Positions 24,892-34,552 are shown, counted from the first letter of the stretch. The stretch: DNA of 41,652 bases from Betaproteobacteria bacterium (GCA_020354125.1 CP070643.1:4166746-4208397); one strand, 5' to 3'. Translations and numbers: made by a program. Notes: generated by a model not told the origin, from the letters alone.

Positions 24892-26130
24892 ATGCGACAA
24901 GCTGTGTTGAAAGAGGATGGTGGAAACACCGCCCACGGCGACGCACCCGACTCGGTCGCCTCCGCTCCGGGACAGGGCGATACGACTTTACCGCATACCG
25001 GCGCCATGCAATACGCGCCAAAGACAGATCCGTTTCTGAGTCCCGCGGGCTGGATGACGTTGGCGATTCTCGCGCTCATCACGCTGGTGATCGTGCCGAG
25101 TCTGTTCGTATTCGTTCCCGAACAAAGCCCGTTTCACGTTTCCGCGTTCACCGTGACTCTGGTCGGCAAGATCATGTGTTACTGCATTGTTGCGGTGGCA
25201 ATGAATCTGGTCTGGGGATATGCCGGCATTCTGTCGCTCGGACATGGCGTGTTTTTCGCCCTCGGCGGCTATGCCTTCGGTATGTACTTGATGCGCCAGA
25301 TTGGCCGCGACGGACAGTACCAGAGCGATTTACCCGACTTCATGGTGTTTCTCGATTGGAAGGAATACCCATGGCAATGGGCGTTCACCGATCATTTTCT
25401 GTGGGCCCTGTTACTGGTAGTACTGGTTCCCGGAGTACTCGCTTTCGTGTTCGGATTCTTTGCCTTTCGCTCGCGCATCAAGGGCGTTTACTTTTCGATC
25501 ATCACGCAGGCGATGACGTTCGCGTTCATGTTGCTGTTCTTCCGCAACGAAACCGGGTTTGGCGGCAACAACGGATTTACCGATTTCAAGCGCATACTCG
25601 GTTTTCCCATCACCGAGCCGCCGATGCGTGCAACTCTGTTTGCACTGAGTGCCGCTGCGTTGATTGGGTCGGCATTGCTGTCGCGCTACCTGATCCGTTC
25701 CAAGACCGGACGTATCCTGACTGCCATTCGCGATTCAGAGTCGCGTCTGATGTTCTCCGGCTACAACCCGCTCTGGTACAAGCTGTTCGTGTGGACGCTG
25801 TCGGCGGTTATCTGCGGCATAGCCGGTGCACTGTACGTGCCACAGGTCGGCATCATCAATCCGAGCGAGATGTCGCCGGCCAACTCGATCGAAATTGCCG
25901 TCTGGGTCGCGGTTGGCGGGCGCGGCACCATCGTCGGACCGATTCTCGGCGCCTCGGCAGTAAACGGCGCAAAGAGTTTCTTCACCCAATCTTTTCCCGA
26001 GTACTGGCTGTTCTTCCTCGGCGCATTGTTCATTCTGGTGACCTTGTTCATGCCGAAAGGAATCGTCGGCCTTGCTGCACAAGTTCGTAAATTGCTGCGA
26101 AAGGAGCGAGCAAGTGAACAGTCAGGTTGA
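24892..26130 (+). CDS. urtC: Urea ABC transporter permease UrtC
   Basis: This 412-residue LivM-type inner-membrane permease pairs with UrtB. A hydrophilic N-terminal tail of about 45 residues, rich in Gly, Ala and Asp, precedes the first helix (LAILALITLVIVPSLF). The family motif MNLVWGYAGILSLGHGVFFALGGYAFGMYLM follows, then GVYFSIITQAMTFAF, and near the end GGRGTIVGPILGA and LFMPKGIVGL. GGGAC precedes the ATG at 24892; an internal ATG at 25006 would remove the tail but has no ribosome site. The 3' end overlaps urtD by 17 bp. Confidence 0.94.
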   Translation: MRQAVLKEDGGNTAHGDAPDSVASAPGQGDTTLPHTGAMQYAPKTDPFLSPAGWMTLAILALITLVIVPSLFVFVPEQSPFHVSAFTVTLVGKIMCYCIVAVAMNLVWGYAGILSLGHGVFFALGGYAFGMYLMRQIGRDGQYQSDLPDFMVFLDWKEYPWQWAFTDHFLWALLLVVLVPGVLAFVFGFFAFRSRIKGVYFSIITQAMTFAFMLLFFRNETGFGGNNGFTDFKRILGFPITEPPMRATLFALSAAALIGSALLSRYLIRSKTGRILTAIRDSESRLMFSGYNPLWYKLFVWTLSAVICGIAGALYVPQVGIINPSEMSPANSIEIAVWVAVGGRGTIVGPILGASAVNGAKSFFTQSFPEYWLFFLGALFILVTLFMPKGIVGLAAQVRKLLRKERASEQSG

Positions 26131-26938
26131 AGACGGCGTCAACCCGAGCGGTTCGACCACCGGTTTGGGCCATGTCGTCGGTGATTCCGTCGATGTTTCC
26201 CACGGGCCGATTCTCTACCTTGACGACATCACCGTGAGTTTCGACGGTTTCAAAGCACTCAATCGCCTCACGATTACCGTTGACGTCGGGGAACTGCGAT
26301 GCGTGATCGGGCCCAACGGCGCGGGCAAGACGACGATGATGGATGTCATCACTGGCAAGACCCGTCCTGACGAAGGCACGGCATACTTCGGTCAGACCAT
26401 CGATCTGACGCGGCTCACCGAACCGCAAATTGCCGATGCCGGGATCGGACGCAAGTTCCAGAAGCCGACCGTATTCGAGAATCACACCGTGTTCGAAAAT
26501 CTCGAACTGGCAATGAAGGCAGACAAGCGCGTCTTTGCCAGCCTCAGAGCGCGCCGTACCACTGATGAGATCGACCGAATTGTCGACATCATGCAAACCA
26601 TTGACCTCTTGCCGCAGGCTGATATCGCAGCCGGGCTGCTGTCGCATGGACAGAAACAATGGCTGGAAATTGGCATGCTGTTGATGCAGGAGCCGCAGTT
26701 GTTGTTGCTCGACGAGCCGGTGGCGGGCATGACCGACGAGGAAACGGCCAAGACTGCCCAGTTGTTCAAATCGCTGGCGGGCGAGCGTTCGATCGTTGTC
26801 GTAGAACACGACATGGAGTTCATCAGCGAGATTGCCGCCACGGTGACAGTGTTGCACGAAGGTTCGGTACTGGCAGAGGGGCCGATGGACGTCGTGCAAT
26901 CAGATGAACGCGTGATTGAAGTCTATCTCGGCCGCTGA
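26114..26938 (+). CDS. urtD: Urea ABC transporter ATPase UrtD
   Basis: This 274-residue cytoplasmic nucleotide-binding subunit is of the LivG type. Walker A is GPNGAGKTT near residue 67. The ABC signature is LLSHGQKQWLEIGMLL rather than LSGGQ, as commonly seen in UrtD. Walker B is LLLLDEPVAGM, with a switch His in VVVEHDMEFI. The GTG at 26114, with AAGGAG upstream, is chosen over an ATG at 26072 that lies deep in urtC. A polar N-terminal extension of about 35 residues is present before the first strand. The UrtC overlap suggests translational coupling. Confidence 0.94.
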   Translation: MNSQVEDGVNPSGSTTGLGHVVGDSVDVSHGPILYLDDITVSFDGFKALNRLTITVDVGELRCVIGPNGAGKTTMMDVITGKTRPDEGTAYFGQTIDLTRLTEPQIADAGIGRKFQKPTVFENHTVFENLELAMKADKRVFASLRARRTTDEIDRIVDIMQTIDLLPQADIAAGLLSHGQKQWLEIGMLLMQEPQLLLLDEPVAGMTDEETAKTAQLFKSLAGERSIVVVEHDMEFISEIAATVTVLHEGSVLAEGPMDVVQSDERVIEVYLGR

Positions 26939-26953
26939 GGACTTTTTACACTC

Positions 26954-27652
26954 ATGTTGCAGGTTGAAAATCTCAATCAGTTCTACGGTTCCAGCCAGAC
27001 GCTGCGCGATGTGTCTTTTCAGGTGCCGACGGGTGCTGTTACGACATTGCTCGGGCGCAACGGTGTCGGCAAGACGACGCTTCTGAAGTGCATCATGGGC
27101 GTGCTGCCCGCCAAGACGGGGCGAGTCGTGATGGACGGAGAGGACGTATCGACAATGCCGCCATATGCGAGGGCCCAGCGCGGCATGGCCTATGTTCCGC
27201 AAGGCCGCGAGATATTTCCGCGGCTCACGGTTGAAGAAAATCTGCTGATGGGGCAGGCGACGAAGAAACGTGCCGCTGCGGGACAGATACCAGCACAAAT
27301 TTTTGAGATGTTCCCGGTTCTTAAATCAATGCTGCATCGGCGCGGCGGTGACTTGTCGGGCGGCCAGCAGCAACAACTGGCGATTGGCCGTGCGCTGGCG
27401 ATGTCGCCGAAGATTCTGATACTCGATGAGCCAACTGAAGGCATCCAGCCATCCATCATCAAGGATATCGAACGCGTCATCCGGGCGTTGGCACAACGCG
27501 GTGATATAGCGATTCTGCTCGTGGAACAGTACTATGACTTCGCAAAGGAGTTGGCGGATCAATACGTGGTCATGCAGCGGGGTGAGGTTATCAAGAGCGG
27601 ATCGGGTGCAACGATGGAGACGGATAACGTACGTAGTTATCTGGCGGTATGA
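26954..27652 (+). CDS. urtE: Urea ABC transporter ATPase UrtE
   Basis: This 232-residue LivF-type ATPase is the second nucleotide-binding subunit of the Urt complex. Walker A is GRNGVGKTT near residue 36, the signature is LSGGQQQQLAIGRAL, and Walker B is LILDEPTEGIQPSII with the His-switch region replaced by LLVEQYYDF, where Gln takes the place of His as in LivF. GAGGAC lies upstream of the ATG, 15 bp after urtD. Its TGA overlaps the ureD ATG as ATGA, which ties the transporter to the urease genes. Confidence 0.95.
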   Translation: MLQVENLNQFYGSSQTLRDVSFQVPTGAVTTLLGRNGVGKTTLLKCIMGVLPAKTGRVVMDGEDVSTMPPYARAQRGMAYVPQGREIFPRLTVEENLLMGQATKKRAAAGQIPAQIFEMFPVLKSMLHRRGGDLSGGQQQQLAIGRALAMSPKILILDEPTEGIQPSIIKDIERVIRALAQRGDIAILLVEQYYDFAKELADQYVVMQRGEVIKSGSGATMETDNVRSYLAV

Positions 27653-28491
27653 AGCCGGTTGAGGCACTGCACGCCGCGGGTTGGCGTGCAGTGCTGGAAC
27701 TCGGTTTCCGGGCAGATGATGAGCGGACCTGGCTGGCGCGGCGCCGGCACAGTGGTCCATTGGTAGTGCAGCGCTCCTTCTACCCGGAAGACGCCAGGTT
27801 GTGCCAGATGGTCATCGTGCATCCGCCCGGCGGCATTGCTGGCGGCGACGGACTCGAGATCAAGATATCGTCCGAAGAACGCGCCAGCGTGCAGTTAACG
27901 ACACCTGGTGCGGGCAAATGGTATCGGGGTTTCGGGCGCAGTGCGCAGCAAACGGTGGGCATTGCCGTTGCGTCGGGCGCAATGTGCGAGTGGCTGCCGC
28001 AGGAGAACATCGTATTCGATGGCGCGGCTGCGCAAATGTCGCTGCAGGTTGATCTTGCGGATGATGCGGCGTTCTGCGGGTGGGACTTCACCTGTCTGGG
28101 CAGACCGCAAAGTGATCAATATTTTGTCAGCGGGTGTTTGCGTCAGGTAATTGACATAAGGCGCAATGGCCGGCCGCTGTTTCGCGAACAGGCGTGCATC
28201 GATGCAACTGATCCATTTCGCGCGGCGCCCTCGTGTCTGGCCGACAATTGTTCTTATGGTTCGATGCTGGTCGCCGGAAAACAGGTAAGCGACGATGTGA
28301 TCGAAGCAGCGCGAGATGCGCTTGGCGATAATGCAAATGCCGCCGTTACACGGCTTGAGGAAGTCCTGATCGCGCGTTGGGTCGGAAACAGTGTCGAGGA
28401 GGGACGTAACCTATTCACCGGGCTTTGGTCTGCGTTGCGCCCCTGGTATGCGGATCGAATTGCTGTGCCGCCGCGCATCTGGGCAACCTAA
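27649..28491 (+). CDS. ureD: Urease accessory protein UreD (UreH)
   Basis: This 280-residue maturation factor binds the urease apoprotein and, with UreF and UreG, helps deliver nickel and CO2 to the active site. The UreD pattern is seen in [29 protein letters not shown], then [27 protein letters not shown] and [15 protein letters not shown]. The length is usual. The ATG overlaps the urtE stop by 4 bp, so translation is probably coupled. It is the first urease gene, the order found in many proteobacteria (ureDABCEFG). Confidence 0.94.
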   Translation: MKPVEALHAAGWRAVLELGFRADDERTWLARRRHSGPLVVQRSFYPEDARLCQMVIVHPPGGIAGGDGLEIKISSEERASVQLTTPGAGKWYRGFGRSAQQTVGIAVASGAMCEWLPQENIVFDGAAAQMSLQVDLADDAAFCGWDFTCLGRPQSDQYFVSGCLRQVIDIRRNGRPLFREQACIDATDPFRAAPSCLADNCSYGSMLVAGKQVSDDVIEAARDALGDNANAAVTRLEEVLIARWVGNSVEEGRNLFTGLWSALRPWYADRIAVPPRIWAT

Positions 28492-28543
28492 TTCGACACG
28501 AAACGTTGAACTAAAAGACAAGTCAAAAAACGGGAGAGAAGTG

Positions 28544-28846
28544 GTGGATTTAACGCCGAGAGAAAAGGACAAATTGTTAATTTTCACCGCGGGCTTGCTC
28601 GCGGAGCGCCGCAAAGCGAAAGGGCTCAAACTGAATTACCCGGAAGCGGTTGCCTATATATCGGCGGCAATACTGGAAGGCGCGAGAGAGGGCAAGAGCG
28701 TCGCCGATCTGATGGCTTATGGCACTACTTTGCTGAAACGTGATGATGTCATGGAAGGCGTGAGCGAAATGATTCCCGAGATTCAGGTCGAGGCGACGTT
28801 TCCTGACGGCACCAAACTGGTTACGGTCCACGAGCCGATTGTCTGA
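28544..28846 (+). CDS. ureA: Urease gamma subunit UreA
   Basis: This 100-residue protein is exactly the family length. It begins with the conserved [16 protein letters not shown], continues through [30 protein letters not shown] and ends [18 protein letters not shown]. The start is a GTG; of the two adjacent GTGs (28541 and 28544) the second gives the usual MDLTPRE N-terminus and a better spacing of 7 nt to GGGAG. It lies 52 bp after ureD and is a structural part of the (alpha-beta-gamma)3 urease. Confidence 0.96.
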   Translation: MDLTPREKDKLLIFTAGLLAERRKAKGLKLNYPEAVAYISAAILEGAREGKSVADLMAYGTTLLKRDDVMEGVSEMIPEIQVEATFPDGTKLVTVHEPIV

Positions 28847-28856
28847 GGAAGAAAAC

Positions 28857-29162
28857 ATGATTCCGGGAGAAATGAAAACCGTTGACGGCGACATTGAAAT
28901 CAACACTGGTCGGCAAGTCATTACGGTAGAAGTGTCAAACACTGGCGATCGCCCGATCCAGGTCGGGTCGCACTACCACTTCTTTGAAACCAACCAGGCA
29001 CTCAAATTTGATCGCGCGCAAACGCGCGGTTTCCGGCTCAACATCCCAGCCGGTACGGCGGTGCGTTTCGAACCGGGCCAGACACGTACCGTTGAGCTTG
29101 TCGAGTACGCCGGCGCGCGCACCGTCTACGGCTTTCAGGGTCAGATCATGGGAGGTCTGTAA
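28857..29162 (+). CDS. ureB: Urease beta subunit UreB
   Basis: This 101-residue protein has the beta-subunit marks MIPGEM at the start, [31 protein letters not shown] and [10 protein letters not shown] near the end. GAGGAAG precedes the ATG at 28857, so a frame beginning 18 nt earlier is not used. It starts 10 bp after ureA and its TAA overlaps the ureC ATG by one base. Together with UreA and UreC it forms the urease core. Confidence 0.96.
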   Translation: MIPGEMKTVDGDIEINTGRQVITVEVSNTGDRPIQVGSHYHFFETNQALKFDRAQTRGFRLNIPAGTAVRFEPGQTRTVELVEYAGARTVYGFQGQIMGGL

Positions 29163-30868
29163 TGGCGGCAAAGATTACGCGCCGGGCTTATGCCGAAATG
29201 TTTGGCCCGACGACGGGAGACCGCGTTCGTCTGGCCGACACCGACTTGTGGATTGCGGTCGAGCGCGACCACACGACTTACGGCGACGAGGTCAAGTTCG
29301 GCGGTGGCAAGGTGATTCGCGACGGCATGGGCCAGAGCCAGCGGCGCGCGGCCGACGTGGCGGACACCGTTATCACCAATGCGCTCATTGTTGATTACTG
29401 GGGCATTGTGAAAGCCGACATCGGAATCAAGGATGGACGGTTTTTCGCAATTGGCAAAGCCGGTAATCCCGATGTTCAGCCCGATGTGGATGTTGTCATT
29501 GGTGCGGCGACGGAAGTCATTGCCGGTGAAGGTTCGATCGTTACCGCCGGCGGTATCGATGCGCATATTCACTTCATTTGCCCCCAGCAAATCGAGGAAG
29601 CGTTGATGTCGGGTGTGACGACCATGCTGGGTGGTGGAACTGGCCCGGCAACCGGTACCAACGCAACTACTTGCACGCCTGGGCCGTGGCATATCGGCCG
29701 CATGTTGCAGGCGGCCGAGGCGTTCCCAATGAACCTGGGCTTTCTCGGCAAGGGCAACGCCAGTTTGCGTTTGCCGTTGCGTGAACAGGTCGCCGCGGGT
29801 GCCATGGGATTGAAGCTGCATGAGGACTGGGGAACGACTCCGGCTGCGATTGACAACTGCCTTGCTGTGGCCGATGAAATGGATGTGCAGGTGGCGATTC
29901 ACACCGACACGCTCAACGAATCCGGCTTTGTCGAGAATACGATAGCCGCATTCAAGGGACGGGCGATTCATACTTACCACACGGAAGGTGCTGGTGGTGG
30001 TCACGCACCGGATATCATCAAGGCGTGCGGCGAGAGTAATGTTCTGCCGTCGTCGACCAACCCGACGCGTCCCTACACGGTGAATACTATCGATGAGCAT
30101 CTGGACATGCTTATGGTCTGCCATCACCTCGACCCGGGCATCGCTGAGGACGTCGCGTTCGCCGAGTCGCGTATTCGCCGCGAAACCATCGCGGCAGAAG
30201 ACATACTTCATGATCTGGGCGCGTTCAGCATGATTGCCAGCGACTCGCAAGCAATGGGGCGGGTCGGTGAAGTGATTACGCGTACCTGGCAGACGGCGCA
30301 CAAAATGAAAGTACAACGCGGCAGTCTCGCTGAAGACACTGCGGACAGCGACAATCATCGGGTCAAGCGCTATGTCGCGAAGTACACAATCAACCCCGCA
30401 ATAACACACGGCATTGCCCATGCAGTCGGATCGATCGAGGTTGGAAAGCTGGCCGACCTGGTCTTGTGGAAACCGGCGTTGTTCGGCGTCAAACCATCAA
30501 TGGTTTTGAAAAGTGGGGTGATAGCGGCCGCCGCAATGGGCGATCCGAATGCCTCCATTCCGACACCACAGCCGGTTCACTACCGGCCCATGTTCGGTGC
30601 TTATGGCGCATCCTGTGCCCGCTCATCGGTGACGTTTGTATCGAGAGCCGGACTGGAGAGCGATATCGGCCGTTCGCTTGGTTTGCAGAAAACGATCATG
30701 GCGGTAGAGGGCACGCGTGAGGTGAGCAAGAAAGATATGCGGCTCAACGACGCGATGCCGAAGATTGACGTCGATCCACAGAACTATCAGGTTCGGGCTG
30801 ACGGCGAGCTACTACTTTGCGAGCCGGCAGCGGAGTTGCCCATGGCACAGCGCTACTTCCTGTTCTAA
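29162..30868 (+). CDS. ureC: Urease alpha subunit UreC (catalytic)
   Basis: This 568-residue enzyme hydrolyses urea to ammonia and carbamate at a dinuclear nickel centre. All expected active-site pieces are present: the HIH pair in DAHIHFICP, the carbamylated Lys in GLKLHEDWG, the His residues of [10 protein letters not shown] and [15 protein letters not shown]. The mobile flap Cys-His-His is in MVCHHLDPG, and the Asp ligand in [11 protein letters not shown]. The N-terminus [23 protein letters not shown] is canonical. It overlaps ureB by one base. A long antisense open frame across it reflects codon bias rather than a gene. Confidence 0.98.
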   Translation: MAAKITRRAYAEMFGPTTGDRVRLADTDLWIAVERDHTTYGDEVKFGGGKVIRDGMGQSQRRAADVADTVITNALIVDYWGIVKADIGIKDGRFFAIGKAGNPDVQPDVDVVIGAATEVIAGEGSIVTAGGIDAHIHFICPQQIEEALMSGVTTMLGGGTGPATGTNATTCTPGPWHIGRMLQAAEAFPMNLGFLGKGNASLRLPLREQVAAGAMGLKLHEDWGTTPAAIDNCLAVADEMDVQVAIHTDTLNESGFVENTIAAFKGRAIHTYHTEGAGGGHAPDIIKACGESNVLPSSTNPTRPYTVNTIDEHLDMLMVCHHLDPGIAEDVAFAESRIRRETIAAEDILHDLGAFSMIASDSQAMGRVGEVITRTWQTAHKMKVQRGSLAEDTADSDNHRVKRYVAKYTINPAITHGIAHAVGSIEVGKLADLVLWKPALFGVKPSMVLKSGVIAAAAMGDPNASIPTPQPVHYRPMFGAYGASCARSSVTFVSRAGLESDIGRSLGLQKTIMAVEGTREVSKKDMRLNDAMPKIDVDPQNYQVRADGELLLCEPAAELPMAQRYFLF

Positions 30869-30870
30869 TC

Positions 30871-31377
30871 ATGCTGGTCATTTCAAAACTGTTGCCGAAG
30901 CAGTCACGCTGCGATGTAGAGCTGGTACTGCCATTCGACTTGCGGCAGAAAAGTCGCTTGCGCACGACGTTGGCGGACGGCGAAGAGGTCGGACTGTTCC
31001 TCGAGCGCGGACACGTTTTACGTGATGGCGATTTTCTGCAGGCCGAAGATGGGCGCGTTGTCGTCGTGCGGGCGCGAGCCGAGCGGGTGTTGCACATTTT
31101 CTGTGACAGCGAGCCCGATCTGGTTCGCGTTGTGTATCACCTCGGCAATCGCCACGTACCCTTGCAAGTCGGCAAGGGCTGGGTGCGTATCGCGGATGAT
31201 GATGTGCTGCGAAAGATGGTAGAAGGGCTTGGTGCGTCGGTGAAAGTGATGAATGCGCCGTTTGAGCCGGAGGCCGGTGCCTACGGCGGCCACCATCATC
31301 ACGGCGGCGAGGAAAGTGGCAGCGTCATCCACCAGTTTGGCCGGGCTGCGAAACAATCGCGGGCGAAAGCTCTATGA
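30871..31377 (+). CDS. ureE: Urease accessory nickel chaperone UreE
   Basis: This 168-residue nickel donor has a peptide-binding N-terminal domain (LPFDLRQKSRLRTTLADGEEVGLFLERG) and a C-terminal metallochaperone domain with VYHLGNRHVPLQV. It ends with a short His-rich tail, YGGHHHHGGEE. The ATG lies 2 bp after the ureC stop, so a longer frame back to 30817 inside ureC is rejected. The tail has fewer His than in Klebsiella. Its TGA overlaps an ATG that starts a six-codon frame before ureF. Confidence 0.93.
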   Translation: MLVISKLLPKQSRCDVELVLPFDLRQKSRLRTTLADGEEVGLFLERGHVLRDGDFLQAEDGRVVVVRARAERVLHIFCDSEPDLVRVVYHLGNRHVPLQVGKGWVRIADDDVLRKMVEGLGASVKVMNAPFEPEAGAYGGHHHHGGEESGSVIHQFGRAAKQSRAKAL

Positions 31378-31423
31378 GCATCGATCCAGAATGAGCGTGG
31401 AACCGAATAAGTATCGAAGCGAG

Positions 31424-32110
31424 ATGAGTATAGAACCGAGTGCACTGCTAAAACTGTTGCGCATTGCCAGTCCGGCACTGCCGGTTGGCGCGTTCAGTTA
31501 TTCGCAGGGGCTGGAGTGGGCAGTCGAATGTGGCGTCGTCACTGACGAGGATACAGCGGGGCAATGGATTGGTTCACTGCTTTCCGGGAGTATTGCCAGG
31601 TTCGAAATGCCGATGCTGGCGGCTTTCTACCGTGTGTGGAGTGACAATGATTCGGCACTGGCGGCTGATCTGAACGAAGATTACCTGGCGTCACGCGAGA
31701 CTGCAGAGCTGCGTTCCGAGTCGATACAGATGGGCGGTGCGCTGCTCGCGGTGTTGCAGTCAGACGGACAGCATGAACCGGCTGTCCTTGATGCGGTTGG
31801 CGCAATCGACCACGTGGTGTTTCCGAATGTGTTTGCGTTTGCAGCCGCCACTTGGAATCTGCAGCTCGAAGATGTGCTTACTACCTATGCCTGGTCGTGG
31901 CTGGAGAACCAGGTCACGGCGGCGATGAAACTTGTGCCGCTGGGTCAGCGCGCCGGGCAACGCTTGCTGGCGGGTATGAGCCCAGCCTGTGCAGAGGCGA
32001 TGCGCACAGCGGTTTCCCTGCCAAAGGATGGTTGGTCGAATTTCGCCCCGTTGTTCGCGATTGCCAGCAGCCGTCACGAAACCCAGTACACGCGGTTGTT
32101 TCGATCGTAG
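31424..32110 (+). CDS. ureF: Urease accessory protein UreF
   Basis: This 228-residue maturation factor acts with UreD and UreG. The core begins LLKLLRIASPALPVGAFSYSQGLEWAVE, typical of UreF, and contains the helical region LASRETAELRSESIQMGGAL. The ATG at 31424 gives the usual N-terminus. An ATG at 31391 in the same frame would add 11 residues and overlaps a TGA. Three similar hexapeptides are encoded in a row: MSIDPE (31374, other frame, stops after six codons), MSVEPN (31391) and MSIEPS (31424). The start therefore remains open. A 313-bp repeat-bearing gap separates it from ureG. Confidence 0.93.
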   Translation: MSIEPSALLKLLRIASPALPVGAFSYSQGLEWAVECGVVTDEDTAGQWIGSLLSGSIARFEMPMLAAFYRVWSDNDSALAADLNEDYLASRETAELRSESIQMGGALLAVLQSDGQHEPAVLDAVGAIDHVVFPNVFAFAAATWNLQLEDVLTTYAWSWLENQVTAAMKLVPLGQRAGQRLLAGMSPACAEAMRTAVSLPKDGWSNFAPLFAIASSRHETQYTRLFRS

Positions 32111-32127
32111 GGCGCAAAAACCAAGCT

Positions 32128-32400
32128 CTCACCGCGGGGGACGCAGTGAGAAAAAAGCTCTTACCGCAGAGGACGCGGAGGACGCTGAGGAAAGCTAACA
32201 GATAACAAAATCGGGGAGAAAATTTTGAATTGGGTCAAATGGTCCAAGAGACCGATGCGGTTGCGCGCGATTTCAACATGCCGTTCAGAAATCTTTCATT
32301 CGGGTTCGTGTCTTACGTGGTGAGCAGTTCTCGGTTTGGGTTTTAGTTGTATTTGGTTTTCCTCCGCGTCCTCTGCGTCCTCCGCGGTGAGCGCTTTTTA
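32128..32400. repeat. Inverted-repeat element between ureF and ureG
   Basis: The arms at 32151-32193 and 32357-32400 are imperfect reverse complements of about 43 bp built on the pattern ACCGC-GAGGACGC-GAGGACGC-GAGGAAA. A third partial copy, CTCACCGCGGGGGACGC, is at 32128. The loop of about 160 bp has no convincing gene and is less GC-rich. Short GAGGACGC-type intergenic repeats occur in many bacterial genomes; no transposase is associated here. It probably inserted in an otherwise tight ureF-ureG junction. Confidence 0.75.
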
Positions 32401-32423
32401 GAGTTTCAGCAACGGAGAAGTAA

Positions 32424-33047
32424 ATGAGCACACAGCCTTTGAGAGTGGGCATCGGCGGACCGGTCGGTTCCGGAAAAACTGCACTCACATTGTCACTTTG
32501 TCGCGCCATGCGTGACCAATACGAAGTGGCCGTCGTGACCAACGACATTTACACGCGTGAGGACGCCGAGTTTCTGGTGCGCAACGAGGCACTCGAGCCC
32601 GAGCGCATCATCGGCGTGGAGACCGGCGGTTGCCCGCATACGGCGATCCGCGAGGACGCGTCGATCAATCTCGAGGCGGTGGGCCGTCTTGCCAGCCGCT
32701 TTGGAGATCTTGACGTCGTATTCGTTGAAAGCGGCGGCGACAATCTGGCTGCGACATTTTCCCCAGAGCTATCCGATTTGACTTTGTATGTGATCGACGT
32801 TTCGGCTGGAGACAAGATTCCCCGAAAGGGTGGTCCCGGCATCGTCAAATCGGATCTTTTGATTATCAACAAGATCGATCTCGCGCCGATGGTCGGTGCA
32901 TCGCTTGAAGTGATGGAGCGCGACGCCCGCAAAATGCGCGGCGACAAGCCTTTCATTTTCAGCAACTTGAAGACGGGGCAAGGGCTGGAGCAGATTGTCG
33001 AGTTCATTGTCCGGCAGGGCATGCTGCGCACCCGCAACGCCGCCTGA
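32424..33047 (+). CDS. ureG: Urease accessory GTPase UreG
   Basis: This 207-residue SIMIBI-class GTPase drives nickel insertion into urease. The P-loop is GGPVGSGKT (10-18), the metal-binding CPH motif is in [11 protein letters not shown], and the switch and base-recognition motifs are ESGGDNL and [15 protein letters not shown] about 9 nt before the ATG is the ribosome site. It ends the urea operon as seen here; the next gene on the strand starts 66 bp later with its own strong ribosome site, and a short CGGAAG-N7-CTTCCG dyad (33061-33079) lies between. Confidence 0.96.
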   Translation: MSTQPLRVGIGGPVGSGKTALTLSLCRAMRDQYEVAVVTNDIYTREDAEFLVRNEALEPERIIGVETGGCPHTAIREDASINLEAVGRLASRFGDLDVVFVESGGDNLAATFSPELSDLTLYVIDVSAGDKIPRKGGPGIVKSDLLIINKIDLAPMVGASLEVMERDARKMRGDKPFIFSNLKTGQGLEQIVEFIVRQGMLRTRNAA

Positions 33048-33113
33048 GGAAAGCTCCCGCCGGAAGCATTACACTTCCGTCCTGAATATCGACAACCGAG
33101 GCGGGAGGAGGAG

Positions 33114-33596
33114 ATGTCGGGGCGAGGGCTAACCGGACTGGCTGTAATGTGTTCGGCCGTATTTATCGCGTGGTTCATACCGCAGCGTGTGCACGGTCAG
33201 GTTATCAATGTCGCCGAGCTGATCCGGCAGTCTGATGCAGTCGTTTCCGTCGAAGTCGCTTTCGTGCCCTATGGCGACATGGTTCTGATCGGCGAAGTGC
33301 TGGACGGCGAGATGGTAAACCTGGACAGTTCCAACGAGTTGCTTGGTCAGTGTTTGCCCAAGAAAGTGACGATAAGGGAGCTGGCCAAGAGCCCGAGTGA
33401 TAACCCGCAGCAGGCGGTGTACGCCGAAGCCGTTGAACGCGCCGGATACGCGGCGGTCGTTTTCATGAAACATCTCGGAAATGCCAGTGAGGTAATTTGC
33501 GACGACGGGGCGCATTCCACCGTGAACTGGATAACCGATCCGCGCTACCCGCAATGGCGCGCCCAACTCGACGAGTTGCTCAAACAAAGCAGGTGA
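33114..33596 (+). CDS. Exported protein of unknown function
   Basis: This 160-residue protein has a Sec signal peptide (residues 1-29, LAVMCSAVFIAWFIPQRVHGQ). The mature domain begins INVAELIRQSDAVVSVEV, a repeated hydrophobic pattern that resembles small beta-rich domains. It has Cys residues in LGQCLPKK and EVICDDG that may be paired. AGGAGGAG immediately before the ATG is a strong ribosome site. I do not recognise the family. It lies after ureG on the same strand, but nothing in its sequence links it to urea. Confidence 0.72.
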   Translation: MSGRGLTGLAVMCSAVFIAWFIPQRVHGQVINVAELIRQSDAVVSVEVAFVPYGDMVLIGEVLDGEMVNLDSSNELLGQCLPKKVTIRELAKSPSDNPQQAVYAEAVERAGYAAVVFMKHLGNASEVICDDGAHSTVNWITDPRYPQWRAQLDELLKQSR

Positions 33597-33721
33597 CAGC
33601 GCCCGGTTGAACCTTGCTCGCCGAATTTGGTCGATCACGCAGTGGTCAGCATGACCCAAACGGCTGGTGATACAGATGAAACGAACTGCAGATGAATCGA
33701 CGTGAAATAGAGAGGAGAAGC

Positions 33722-34552
33722 ATGCTGAAGGCACTTTCAATGAAGACGAGCGTGGGTGTGATTGCGGCGATCGTTGTCGCCGCCGCGACACCGGGCATTG
33801 CTGCCGATGTCGGCGCCATGATTGAACGGGCCATGGATGGCGCGCACCGCTCAGAGGCGAACAAGTTGCGTGATGCCTTCCGCCACCCCAAGCAGACATT
33901 GCTGTTTTTGGGCCTCGAAGCCGACATGAAGGTGATTGAAATTACCCCGGGTGGTGGCTGGTATAGCGAAATACTGGCTCCGGTTCTGCGGGAAAGTGGC
34001 GCGATGTACGCTGCGAGTTATGAAATCACCGAACAGTCTCGGGACTTTTTCCGGCGTATGGACGCCAACTACCGTGCCAAGCGCGAGGCCTGGCCTGACG
34101 TCTATGACAGGGTCGAAATGGTGTACTTCAACCCAGCGGCCCCCGAGTTTGGCCAGGCGAATTCCGTCGACATGGTGCTGACTTTCAGGAACGTGCATAA
34201 CTGGGCGAAAGCAGGCACGGCGGAGGGAATGTTTCAGGGGTTCGCGGCCGTGCTCAAGCCAGGTGGCGTACTCGGCGTGGTGGAGCACCGGGCAAAACCT
34301 GGTACGCCGCTTCGGAAGCAGATCAAGTCCGGTTATATGACGGAAGATTATGTAATTGAGATGGCACTCAAAGCGGGTTTTCGCCTGGCTGGCTCGTCAG
34401 AGGTTAACGCCAATCCGAACGACACCAAGGATCACCCGGGTGGCGTATGGAATCTGCTGCCGAATCTGCGCGATGTCCCGAAGGAAGAAGAAGCGAAGTA
34501 TCGCGCGATCGGTGAATCCGACCGTATGACGCTCAAGTTCATTAAGCGCTGA
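33722..34552 (+). CDS. Exported class I SAM-dependent methyltransferase-like protein
   Basis: This 276-residue protein has a signal peptide (residues 1-28, ending ATPGIAADVG) ahead of a Rossmann methyltransferase domain. The SAM-binding motif I is MKVIEITPGGGWYSEILAP (about 69-87). Later strands are NSVDMVLTFRNVHNW and LKPGGVLGVVEHRAKP, and a C-terminal block is MALKAGFRLAGSSEVN. The start at 33722 has AGAGGAGAAGC in front. Periplasmic export of a SAM-dependent fold is odd because SAM is cytoplasmic. It may bind another ligand or act before export. Confidence 0.8.
   Translation: MLKALSMKTSVGVIAAIVVAAATPGIAADVGAMIERAMDGAHRSEANKLRDAFRHPKQTLLFLGLEADMKVIEITPGGGWYSEILAPVLRESGAMYAASYEITEQSRDFFRRMDANYRAKREAWPDVYDRVEMVYFNPAAPEFGQANSVDMVLTFRNVHNWAKAGTAEGMFQGFAAVLKPGGVLGVVEHRAKPGTPLRKQIKSGYMTEDYVIEMALKAGFRLAGSSEVNANPNDTKDHPGGVWNLLPNLRDVPKEEEAKYRAIGESDRMTLKFIKR

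Noticed and set aside
24867..26090. 407-codon plus-strand frame overlapping urtC
   Set aside because: It is the +2 shadow of urtC, Arg- and His-rich, with no protein family character.
26048..26899. 283-codon antisense frame over urtD
   Set aside because: It mirrors urtD and has no initiation signal or recognisable domain.
29141..30421. 426-codon antisense frame over ureC
   Set aside because: It is a shadow of the codon usage of ureC, whose identity is certain; no ribosome site or family signature is present.
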